Of a DNA stretch of 64,000 bases, positions 57,143 through 64,000 are shown piece after piece. Below the pieces are notes generated by a model, which saw only the letters and a list, made by a program, of their open reading frames with translations, made no database searches and had not been told where the DNA came from. The stretch spans positions 62,001 through 126,000 of the forward strand of contig NZ_JAHVAB010000058.1 in NCBI RefSeq assembly GCF_019264445.1. Reading direction: 5' to 3'. Source of the DNA: Hydrogenophaga sp. (GTDB lineage: Bacteria; Pseudomonadota; Gammaproteobacteria; Burkholderiales; Burkholderiaceae_C). Numbering within the stretch: position 1 is the stretch's first letter; every line of letters begins with the position of its first letter. The position numbers were made by a program, and so were the translations under genes.

Positions 57143-57757
57143 ATGACCATGCTGCTGGACGCCTCCGACTCCCAACTGGTGCTGGTGGATTACCAAGCCC
57201 GCCTGATGCCGGCCATTTTTGAAGGGCCACAGGTGCTGGCGAACGCGGTGCGCCTGGCGCGCATGGCGCACGCGTTGCGCGTGCCGACCTGGGGCACCGA
57301 GCAGAACCCCGAAAAGCTGGGCCCCAACGCGCCTGAACTGAGAGAGCTTTGCCAGAAGACGCTGCCCAAAATGCATTTCAGCGCCGTCTCAGACGGTCTG
57401 GCCGACTGGCTGCGTCCGCCCGCACGCTCGGGCGGTGGAGGCAATGCCCGCAGCTTGCCGAAACATTTGCAAAAGCCGGCCGCAGCGCCGGCCAGCGAAC
57501 GGCAAACGGTGGTGCTGGCCGGCTGTGAGGCGCACGTGTGCTTGTTGCAGACCGCTCTGGAGCTGATCGAGCAGGAGTTTGATGTCTGGGTCGTCACGGA
57601 CGCCTGCAGTTCGCGCACCGAGCGCAACCGCGATGCCGCGTTCGACAGGCTGGCTGGCGCAGGCGCGGAGCTGGTGACGACGGAAATGGTCGCCTTCGAA
57701 TGGCTGCGCACCGCAGACCACCCGGCTTTTCGCGACGTTCAGGCCATGATCAAATAA
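57143..57757 (+). CDS. isochorismatase-family cysteine hydrolase
   Basis: 204 residues. The Asp-Lys-Cys triad of the family is seen as Asp16 (LVLVDYQARL), Lys76 (LPKMHFS) and Cys133 (GCEAHVCLLQ). An extra Pro/Gly/Ala-rich insert lies at about 91-120 (ARSGGGGNARSL). It should hydrolyse an amide or ether bond; the substrate is unknown. It follows the TetR gene by 69 bp and may be in its transcript. Confidence 0.85.
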   Translation: MTMLLDASDSQLVLVDYQARLMPAIFEGPQVLANAVRLARMAHALRVPTWGTEQNPEKLGPNAPELRELCQKTLPKMHFSAVSDGLADWLRPPARSGGGGNARSLPKHLQKPAAAPASERQTVVLAGCEAHVCLLQTALELIEQEFDVWVVTDACSSRTERNRDAAFDRLAGAGAELVTTEMVAFEWLRTADHPAFRDVQAMIK

Positions 57758-57872
57758 ACCGGATGGGCGCGACCAGCGTGTCGCGCCGTGTCAGCGGCCA
57801 GCAAGCCGGCTCTGAATAATTATGAATTCAGTTTGAGCGCACCCCGCGCCACGTTACCCGCAGGAGACATTC

Positions 57873-59774
57873 ATGAGCAGATCACAGGGCTACGCCGAGT
57901 TCTACCGCCGCTCCATCGAGGACCGGGAGGCCTTCTGGGCCGAGCAGGCCGGGTTGGTGGAATGGAACAAGCCCTTTGACCGCGTCTGCAACAACGACAA
58001 CCCACCGTTCGCCCACTGGTTCGAGGGCGGCCAGACGAACCTCTGCCACAACGCGGTTGATCGTCACCTGAAGGACCGCGCCGACCAGAACGCGCTGATT
58101 TACGTGTCCACCGAAACCGACACCGAGCGGACCTACAGCTTTCGGGAGTTGCATGCCGAGGTGCAGCGCATGGCAGCCGTGTTGCTGGGGCAGGGGGTGA
58201 AGAAGGGCGACCGCGTGTTGATCTACATGCCCATGATCCCCGAGGCGACCTTCGCCATGCTGGCCTGTGCGCGGATTGGCGCCATTCACTCCGTGGTGTT
58301 CGGCGGCTTTGCGAGCCACTCGCTGGCCAACCGCATTGAAGATGCGTCGCCTGTGCTCATCGTCAGTGCCGACGCAGGTTCGCGTGGGGGCAAGGTGGTG
58401 GAGTACAAGCCGTTGCTCGACGAGGCGATTCATCTCTCCAGCCACAAGCCCGCCTCGGTGATTCTGGTGAACCGCGGTCTCGCGGCAATGAATCTGGTGC
58501 CAGGACGAGACCACGACTACGCGGCACTTCGCGAGCGACAGCTCAACGCCCAGGTGCCCTGCGAGTGGATGGCGTCATCGGACATCAGTTACACCATCTA
58601 CACCAGTGGCACCACGGGCAAGCCCAAGGGCGTTCAGCGGGACACGGGCGGTTATCTGGTGGCGTTGGCTGCGAGCATGAAGCACATCTTCATGGGCGAG
58701 CCGGGCGAAACCTACTTCTCCACCAGCGACATCGGTTGGGTCGTGGGCCACAGTTATATCGTCTACGGTCCGCTCATCGCGGGCATGGCAACCATCCTGT
58801 ATGAAGGCCTGCCTATCCGGCCTGACGGTGGGATCTGGTGGCGACTGGTCGAGAAGTACAAGGTCACGGTCATGTTCAGCGCCCCCACGGCCGTGCGTGT
58901 GCTCAAGAAGCAGGACCCGGCGTACCTGAAGCAGTACGACCTCTCCAGCCTCAAGGCCCTGTTTCTGGCGGGTGAGCCGCTGGACGAGCCCACTGCGCGC
59001 TGGATCAGCGAAGGCCTGGGTGTTCCCATCATCGACAACTACTGGCAGACCGAAAGCGGCTGGCCGATCCTCACGGTGGCCAACGGCGTCGAGAAGAAGG
59101 CCAGCAAGTTCGGCAGTCCGGGCGTGCCCATGTATGGCTACAACGTCAAGCTGCTGCACGAGTCGACCGGTGAAGAGCTCACCGGGGCGGATGAAAAGGG
59201 CGTTGTGGTGATTGAGGGTCCGACGCCTCCCGGCTTCATGCAGACCGTATGGCGCGACGATGCGCGCTTCGTCAACACCTACTGGAAGAGCATCCCCGGC
59301 AAACTGGTCTACAGCACGTTCGACTGGGGCATTCGCGACAAGGACGGCTATTTCTACATCCTGGGGCGCACCGACGACGTCATCAATGTCGCGGGCCACC
59401 GGCTCGGCACGCGCGAGATCGAGGAGAGCATCTCCAGCCACAGCAACGTGGCCGAAGTGGCGGTGGTGGGGGTGGCGGACCCACTCAAGGGGCAGGTGGC
59501 AATGGCCTTTGTCGTGGCCAAGGACACGTCGGCCCTTGGAGATGACGCTGCCAAACTGAAGCTCGAGGGCGAGATCATGAAGCGGGTGGACGAACAGCTC
59601 GGCGCGGTCGCGCGTCCCGCCCGCGTCCGCTTTGTGAGTGTGTTGCCCAAGACCCGCAGCGGCAAACTCCTGCGCCGCGCCATCCAGGCCGTGTGCGAAG
59701 GGCGCGACCCCGGAGACCTGACCACCATGGACGACCCGGCGGCCCTGCAGCAGATCAAGGATTTGCTGGCCTGA
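57873..59774 (+). CDS. prpE: propionyl-CoA synthetase
   Basis: A 633-residue acyl-CoA synthetase. It opens with the ACAS N-terminal domain (GYAEFYRRSIEDREAFW), has the phosphate loop YTSGTTGKPKGVQRDTGG, DNYWQTESGWPI, and the acyl-activating Lys598 in PKTRSGKLLRR. VCNNDNPPFAHWFEGG and MYGYNVKLLHE match PrpE more than acetyl-CoA synthetase. It activates propionate through an acyl-adenylate. No methylcitrate genes are near. AGGAG lies before the ATG. Confidence 0.93.
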   Translation: MSRSQGYAEFYRRSIEDREAFWAEQAGLVEWNKPFDRVCNNDNPPFAHWFEGGQTNLCHNAVDRHLKDRADQNALIYVSTETDTERTYSFRELHAEVQRMAAVLLGQGVKKGDRVLIYMPMIPEATFAMLACARIGAIHSVVFGGFASHSLANRIEDASPVLIVSADAGSRGGKVVEYKPLLDEAIHLSSHKPASVILVNRGLAAMNLVPGRDHDYAALRERQLNAQVPCEWMASSDISYTIYTSGTTGKPKGVQRDTGGYLVALAASMKHIFMGEPGETYFSTSDIGWVVGHSYIVYGPLIAGMATILYEGLPIRPDGGIWWRLVEKYKVTVMFSAPTAVRVLKKQDPAYLKQYDLSSLKALFLAGEPLDEPTARWISEGLGVPIIDNYWQTESGWPILTVANGVEKKASKFGSPGVPMYGYNVKLLHESTGEELTGADEKGVVVIEGPTPPGFMQTVWRDDARFVNTYWKSIPGKLVYSTFDWGIRDKDGYFYILGRTDDVINVAGHRLGTREIEESISSHSNVAEVAVVGVADPLKGQVAMAFVVAKDTSALGDDAAKLKLEGEIMKRVDEQLGAVARPARVRFVSVLPKTRSGKLLRRAIQAVCEGRDPGDLTTMDDPAALQQIKDLLA

Positions 59775-59831
59775 CGGTGCCCACCGTCGGACGCTAGGCG
59801 CCGAAAACCGCGTGGTGGCGCGGGGCTTTTG

Positions 59832-59850
59832 TAAGTATGATTCATGCTTA
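59832..59850. promoter_or_regulatory. candidate ArsR operator, 19 bp palindrome
   Basis: TAAG-T-ATGA-T-TCAT-G-CTTA has eight matched pairs per side, 25 bp before the ArsR ATG, and abuts a -10-like TATATT (59849-59854). It fits an autoregulatory site. Confidence 0.6.
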
Positions 59851-59874
59851 TATTCACACGAGCAACGCCCCGCC

Positions 59875-60249
59875 ATGGAACAGATGATCGCGTCCGAAGG
59901 CCAAGTTGAAAAAGTCCGCGTGTTCGAACTCGCGGCCGAACTTTTCGGCGTGCTCGCCACCCCCATGCGGCTGCGCATCCTCAGCGCCCTGTGCGACAAG
60001 GAAAAGTCGGTGTCGCAACTGTTGCAGGAAATCGACACCACGCAACCCAACCTCTCGCAACATCTGAACCTGCTTTACCGCGCCGGCGTGTTGGCCAAAC
60101 GCAAGGACGGCACGCAGGTGATCTACCGGGTTCAGAGTGAAAAGGCGGTCACCCTGTGTCGCACGGTGTGCACGCAAATCGCCATCGAAATGGACGAACC
60201 CAGCTCGGTGCCCGCGTCGCAGCGGCTGTCACCGCGCGTCGCTTCGTGA
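59875..60249 (+). CDS. ArsR-family transcriptional regulator, possibly thiol-sensing
   Basis: About 124 residues. The winged HTH reads LATPMRLRILSALCDKEKSV then SQLLQEIDTTQPNLSQHLNL, followed by LYRAGVLAKRKDGTQVIYRV. There is no CxC metal motif of ArsR/SmtB sensors, but Cys40 in the second helix and Cys95/Cys99 in the last helix are placed much like the pair in BigR/SqrR persulfide sensors. A redox or sulfide response is therefore possible. ATG 59875 is preferred over 59812 since the operator and -10 lie between them. Its targets are unknown; sucA is 178 bp downstream. Confidence 0.88.
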   Translation: MEQMIASEGQVEKVRVFELAAELFGVLATPMRLRILSALCDKEKSVSQLLQEIDTTQPNLSQHLNLLYRAGVLAKRKDGTQVIYRVQSEKAVTLCRTVCTQIAIEMDEPSSVPASQRLSPRVAS

Positions 60250-60394
60250 TTTCCACCGCTGCGCTTGCATCTTTTTACGTACGTCAAGCCTTGCGGTGGC
60301 ACAATCGCGGGCTGCAGTCAGGTCCTTCCACAGTCACTGTCGCATCCGCCTAACGGTCCAGCCGTGCCGCGGAAGGTTTTCTTAACCAGCTTAT

Positions 60395-60411
60395 GTTTCC
60401 CCAAGGGAAAC
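60395..60411 (+). promoter_or_regulatory. hairpin abutting the sucA ribosome-binding site
   Basis: GTTTCCC/GGGAAAC with loop CAA ends one base before GGAGG (60412-60416), 11 bp from the ATG. It may affect ribosome access or protect the message 5' end. Confidence 0.45.
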
Positions 60412-60427
60412 GGAGGTCAGCGGATTT

Positions 60428-63319
60428 ATGAGCGATTCCCAATCGAACGCGGGCAACGTCTATGTTGCCTACAAGGGCAACTCGTACCTCTTCGGCGGCA
60501 ATGCGCCGTATGTGGAAGAGATGTACGAAAACTATCTGGAGAATCCAGGCAGCGTTCCCGACAACTGGCGTGGTTACTTCGACGCGCTGCAAAACGTCCC
60601 AGCCGGTGATGGCACCGACGCGCGAGACGTTCCCCACCTTCCCGTCATCAATGCGTTTGCCGAGCGTGCCAAGCAGGGTGGCACCAAGGTCGTCGTGGCC
60701 ACCGGTGCTGATTCCGAGTTGGGCCGCAAACGCGTTGCCGTCCAGCAGCTGATCGCCGCATACCGCAACGTCGGCGCCCGCTGGGCCGATCTCGATCCGC
60801 TCAAGCGCGCCGAGCGCGATCACATCCCCGAGCTCGAACTCTCCTTCTACGGCTTCACCGATGCCGACCTGGAGACCGTGTTCAACACCAGCAACACATT
60901 CTTCGGCAAGGAAACCATGTCCTTGCGCGAGCTGCTCAACGCGCTGCGCGAGACGTACTGCGGCTCCATCGGTGCCGAGTACATGTACATCACCGACCAG
61001 GGCCAGAAGCGCTGGTGGCAGGAGCGTCTGGAGGGCACCCGCACCAAACCGGCCTTCAACGCCGACAAGAAAAAGCACATTCTTGATCGCCTCACCGCGG
61101 CCGAAGGCCTCGAGCGTTTCCTGCACACCAAGTACGTCGGCCAGAAGCGTTTCTCGCTCGAAGGTGGTGAAAGCTTCATCGCGTCCATGGACGAACTGAT
61201 CAGCCAGGCGGGCCAGATTGGCATCCAGGAGATCGTGATCGGCATGGCCCACCGCGGCCGTCTGAACGTGCTGGTGAACACCCTGGGCAAGATGCCCAAG
61301 GACCTGTTTGCCGAGTTCGACCACACAGCGCCCGAAGAGTTGCCCGCAGGCGACGTGAAGTACCACCAGGGTTTCAGCTCCGACGTCACGACCCCCGGCG
61401 GTCCCGTGCACTTGTCGCTCGCGTTCAACCCCTCGCACCTCGAGATCGTCAACCCCGTGGTGGAAGGTTCCGTGCGTGCCCGCATGGATCGCCGTGGCGA
61501 CCCGTTGGGCAAGCAGGTGCTGCCGGTGCTGGTGCACGGCGACGCGGCCTTCGCTGGCCAGGGCGTGGTGATGGAGACGCTGGCACTGGCCGAAACGCGT
61601 GGTTATTCCACGGGTGGCACGGTGCATATCGTTATCAACAACCAGATCGGTTTCACGACGTCCGACCCGCGCGACAGCCGCTCCACGCTGTACTGCTCTG
61701 ACGTCGTCAAGATGATCGAGGCACCGGTGCTGCACGTGAACGGTGACGATCCCGAGGCCGTGGTGTTCGCCACCAAGCTGGCTCTCGACTTCCGCATGGC
61801 CTTCCAGAAGGACGTGGTCGTGGACATCGTCTGCTTCCGCAAGCTCGGCCACAACGAGCAGGACACGCCGAGCCTCACGCAGCCGCTGATGTACAAGAAG
61901 ATCGCTGCCCACCCCGGCACGCGCAAGCTGTACGCCGACAAGCTCGCTGCGCAGGGCCTGGGCGAGACGCTGGGTGATGACATGGTCAAGGCGTATCGCG
62001 CGGCACTCGATGCCGGCCGCCACACCGTGGACCCCGTGCTCACCAACTTCAAGAGCAAGTTCGCGGTCGACTGGAGCCCTTACCTGGGCAAGAAGTGGAC
62101 GGACAACGCCGACTCCGCCATTCCGATGGCTGAGTGGAAGCGCCTCTCCGAGCGCCTCACCACGATCCCCGACAGCGTCACGCCGCATCAGCTGGTGAAG
62201 AAGGTGTATGCCGATCGTGCCGCCATGGGCCGTGGGGACATTCCGGTGGATTGGGGCATGGGCGAGCACATGGCCTTCGCGTCGCTGGTGGCCAGCGGCT
62301 TCCCGGTGCGTCTGTCGGGCGAGGACTGCGGCCGCGGTACGTTCACGCACCGTCATGCCGTCATTCACGACCAGAACCGCGAAAAGTACGACGAGGGTAC
62401 CTACGTGCCGCTGCAGAACGTGGCCGACAACCAGGCGCCGTTCGTGGTGATCGACTCGATCCTGTCGGAAGAGGCCGTGCTCGGTTTTGAATATGGCTAC
62501 GCATCGAACGACCCGAACACCCTGGTCATCTGGGAAGCGCAGTTCGGCGATTTCGTCAACGGCGCGCAGGTCGTGATCGACCAGTTCATCGCATCGGGTG
62601 AAGTCAAGTGGGGCCGTGTCAACGGCATCACGATGATGCTGCCCCACGGGTACGAGGGCCAGGGCCCCGAGCACAGCTCGGCGCGCCTTGAGCGCTTCAT
62701 GCAGCTGGCTGCCGACACCAACATGCAGGTGGTGCAGCCCACCACGGCCAGCCAGATCTTCCACGTGTTGCGTCGCCAGATGATTCGTGGGCTGCGCAAG
62801 CCGCTGATCATCTTCACGCCCAAGTCGCTGCTGCGCAACAAGGACGCGACCTCGCCGCTGTCCGAGTTCACCAAGGGCGGCTTCCAGACCGTGATTCCCG
62901 AGCAGAACCCTGACGTCGTGAAGAAGGCCGACAAGGTCAAGCGCGTCATCTGCTGCTCGGGCAAGGTGTATTACGACCTGGTGAAGAAGCGCGAAGAGCG
63001 CGGTTCGGACGATGTCGCGATCCTGCGCGTCGAGCAGCTGTACCCGTTCCCGCACAAGGTGTTTGGTGCCGAGATCCGCAAGTACCCGAACGCCACGGAC
63101 ATCGTGTGGTGCCAGGACGAGCCGCAGAACCAGGGCGCCTGGTTCTTCGTGCAGCACTACATCCACGAGAACATGCTCGACGGTCAGAAACTGGGCTATG
63201 CCGGACGCGCGGCTTCTGCCTCGCCGGCTGTGGGGTATGCGCACCTGCACCAGGAACAGCAGAAAACGCTGATCGAAGCCGCTTTTGGCAAGCTCAAGGG
63301 CTTCATCCTCACCAAGTGA
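60428..63319 (+). CDS. sucA: 2-oxoglutarate dehydrogenase E1 component
   Basis: 963 residues. It has the E1 N-terminal segment (YMYITDQGQKRWW), ThDP-binding GMAHRGRLNVLVN and FAGQGVVMETLAL, and GQGPEHSSARLERFMQL near the C-terminal transketolase-like half. It decarboxylates 2-oxoglutarate in the TCA cycle and succinylates OdhB. GGAGG lies 11 bp before the ATG. It is followed by odhB after 82 bp. The length is close to that of E. coli SucA (933). Confidence 0.98.
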   Translation: MSDSQSNAGNVYVAYKGNSYLFGGNAPYVEEMYENYLENPGSVPDNWRGYFDALQNVPAGDGTDARDVPHLPVINAFAERAKQGGTKVVVATGADSELGRKRVAVQQLIAAYRNVGARWADLDPLKRAERDHIPELELSFYGFTDADLETVFNTSNTFFGKETMSLRELLNALRETYCGSIGAEYMYITDQGQKRWWQERLEGTRTKPAFNADKKKHILDRLTAAEGLERFLHTKYVGQKRFSLEGGESFIASMDELISQAGQIGIQEIVIGMAHRGRLNVLVNTLGKMPKDLFAEFDHTAPEELPAGDVKYHQGFSSDVTTPGGPVHLSLAFNPSHLEIVNPVVEGSVRARMDRRGDPLGKQVLPVLVHGDAAFAGQGVVMETLALAETRGYSTGGTVHIVINNQIGFTTSDPRDSRSTLYCSDVVKMIEAPVLHVNGDDPEAVVFATKLALDFRMAFQKDVVVDIVCFRKLGHNEQDTPSLTQPLMYKKIAAHPGTRKLYADKLAAQGLGETLGDDMVKAYRAALDAGRHTVDPVLTNFKSKFAVDWSPYLGKKWTDNADSAIPMAEWKRLSERLTTIPDSVTPHQLVKKVYADRAAMGRGDIPVDWGMGEHMAFASLVASGFPVRLSGEDCGRGTFTHRHAVIHDQNREKYDEGTYVPLQNVADNQAPFVVIDSILSEEAVLGFEYGYASNDPNTLVIWEAQFGDFVNGAQVVIDQFIASGEVKWGRVNGITMMLPHGYEGQGPEHSSARLERFMQLAADTNMQVVQPTTASQIFHVLRRQMIRGLRKPLIIFTPKSLLRNKDATSPLSEFTKGGFQTVIPEQNPDVVKKADKVKRVICCSGKVYYDLVKKREERGSDDVAILRVEQLYPFPHKVFGAEIRKYPNATDIVWCQDEPQNQGAWFFVQHYIHENMLDGQKLGYAGRAASASPAVGYAHLHQEQQKTLIEAAFGKLKGFILTK

Positions 63320-63329
63320 AATGGTCGGA

Positions 63330-63365
63330 CACCGGGCATCTGACGAAGACGTCTGAAGCCCGGTG
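63330..63365 (+). other. intercistronic inverted repeat between sucA and odhB
   Basis: CACCGGGC/GCCCGGTG encloses about 20 nt that include the self-complementary AGACGTCT. There is no U-tract; it may be an mRNA-processing or stabilising hairpin. Confidence 0.35.
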
Positions 63366-63401
63366 CGTTCGACGTACCCAAAAACTCCAGGTAGAACACT
63401 C

Positions 63402-64000
63402 ATGGCAATCGTAGAAGTCAAAGTTCCGCAACTGTCCGAATCGGTGGCCGAAGCCACCCTGCTGACGTGGAAGAAGAAGCCCGGTGAGGCCGTCGCCGCC
63501 GACGAAATCCTCATCGAGATCGAAACCGACAAGGTCGTGCTCGAAGTGCCCGCGCCGGCTGCTGGCGTGCTGGTGGAGCTCGTCCAGGCGGACGGCGCGA
63601 CCGTCGCTGCCGATCAGCTGATCGCCCGCATCGACACCGCCGCGGTGGCCGGCGCTGCTGCGCCCGTCGCGGCACCCGCACCTGCTGCCGCTGCGGCACC
63701 CGTGGCCGCACCCGCTGCTGCAGCGGCCGTGTCGTCATCCAAGGCTGGCGTGGCCATGCCCGCTGCCGCCAAGCTCATGGCAGACAACAACCTCGCCGCA
63801 GGTTCCGTGGCCGGTACCGGCAAGGACGGTCGCGTGACCAAGGGCGATGTGCTGTCGGCCGTGGCTGCTCCCAAGGCGGCTGTGGCTGCGCCTGTGTCCA
63901 TCCCGACCGGTGCGCCCGCCAAGGTGCTGCCCCAGGTGCCGGTGGTCGCGCCTGACCTGGGTGACCGCCCGGAAGAGCGCGTGGCCATGACGCGCCTGCG
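63402..64000 (+). CDS. odhB: 2-oxoglutarate dehydrogenase E2 (dihydrolipoyl succinyltransferase), 5' part
   Basis: About 199 residues, cut by the window edge. A lipoyl domain opens the protein (AIVEVKVPQLSESVAEATLL) with the lipoyl Lys in IETDKVVLEVPAP, then an Ala/Pro-rich linker, a peripheral-subunit-binding domain (AAAKLMADNNLAAGSVAGTG, then DGRVTKGDV), another linker and the start of the catalytic domain (EERVAMTRLR). Its single lipoyl domain is unlike the aceF/lpdA copies. Its E3 partner, a second lpd gene, is expected just downstream. Confidence 0.95.
   Translation, partial: MAIVEVKVPQLSESVAEATLLTWKKKPGEAVAADEILIEIETDKVVLEVPAPAAGVLVELVQADGATVAADQLIARIDTAAVAGAAAPVAAPAPAAAAAPVAAPAAAAAVSSSKAGVAMPAAAKLMADNNLAAGSVAGTGKDGRVTKGDVLSAVAAPKAAVAAPVSIPTGAPAKVLPQVPVVAPDLGDRPEERVAMTRL

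Noticed and set aside
59773-59788. GACGGT/ACCGTC hairpin at the prpE stop as a terminator
   Set aside because: The 6-bp stem has no U-tract, so I do not call termination.
60350-63532. An open frame of 1060 codons antisense to sucA
   Set aside because: Mirror frame of a highly expressed GC-rich gene; no domain and no ribosome-binding site.

Overview
This 64 kb window is ordinary chromosome from a GC-rich betaproteobacterium, most likely order Burkholderiales, family Comamonadaceae (Hydrogenophaga/Acidovorax-like). The placement is inferred from several features: the long rpsB-tsf-pyrH-frr-uppS-cdsA-dxr-rseP-bamA-skp-lpxD-fabZ-lpxA-lpxB-rnhB run; a RelA-type synthetase next to polyhydroxybutyrate (PHB) genes; a homodimeric AceE with a lipoyl-bearing dihydrolipoyl dehydrogenase; and Bug-type solute-binding proteins. 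I see no insertion sequence, prophage, integrase, CRISPR array or rRNA operon.

Layout. 1-2.2 kb: the end of a divergent LysR regulator, an alpha/beta hydrolase carrying every catalytic residue of fluoroacetate dehalogenases, and an overlapping tartrate/D-malate dehydrogenase. 2.2-5 kb: hupB, tRNA-Val(TAC), ppiD, tRNA-His. 5-10 kb: 3-hydroxybutyrate dehydrogenase, a hydrolase, relA, tRNA-Val(GAC) and phaR, a PHB/stringent-response neighbourhood. 10-18.6 kb: rimO, tRNA-Leu(CAG) divergent from rnr, a class-I glutamine amidotransferase, a YggT protein, nnr and a D-amino-acid dehydrogenase. 18.6-34 kb: translation and envelope biogenesis, almost all on the plus strand with many 1-8 bp overlaps, so probably translationally coupled. 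34-40 kb: carA, carB, greA, a DUF4149 membrane protein and folD. 40.8-50.5 kb: a FixL/FixJ-like (DctS/DctR-like) two-component system divergent from the pyruvate dehydrogenase operon aceE-aceF-lpdA.

50.5-60.2 kb is the most accessory part. It holds a secreted hydrolase divergent from a LysR regulator with an overlapping Bug protein gene, an NlpC/P60 peptidase, an HpaB/AbfD-like protein divergent from a TetR regulator, an isochorismatase-fold hydrolase, propionyl-CoA synthetase and an ArsR regulator. 60.4-64 kb starts the 2-oxoglutarate dehydrogenase operon (sucA, then odhB, cut by the window edge).

No clearly new defence or mobile system is present. The most interesting signals are regulatory. 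Four local regulators (LysR at 0.2 kb, LysR at 51.9 kb, TetR at 56.3 kb, ArsR at 59.8 kb) each have a near-perfect palindromic candidate operator beside their start. greA has a terminator between its promoter and start codon, in the manner of GraL. rpsB, carA and sucA have structured or long leaders. The HpaB/AbfD-like protein appears to keep only half of the iron-sulfur ligands of 4-hydroxybutyryl-CoA dehydratase. Motif and family statements come from reading the sequence and recalling family knowledge; no database search was run.
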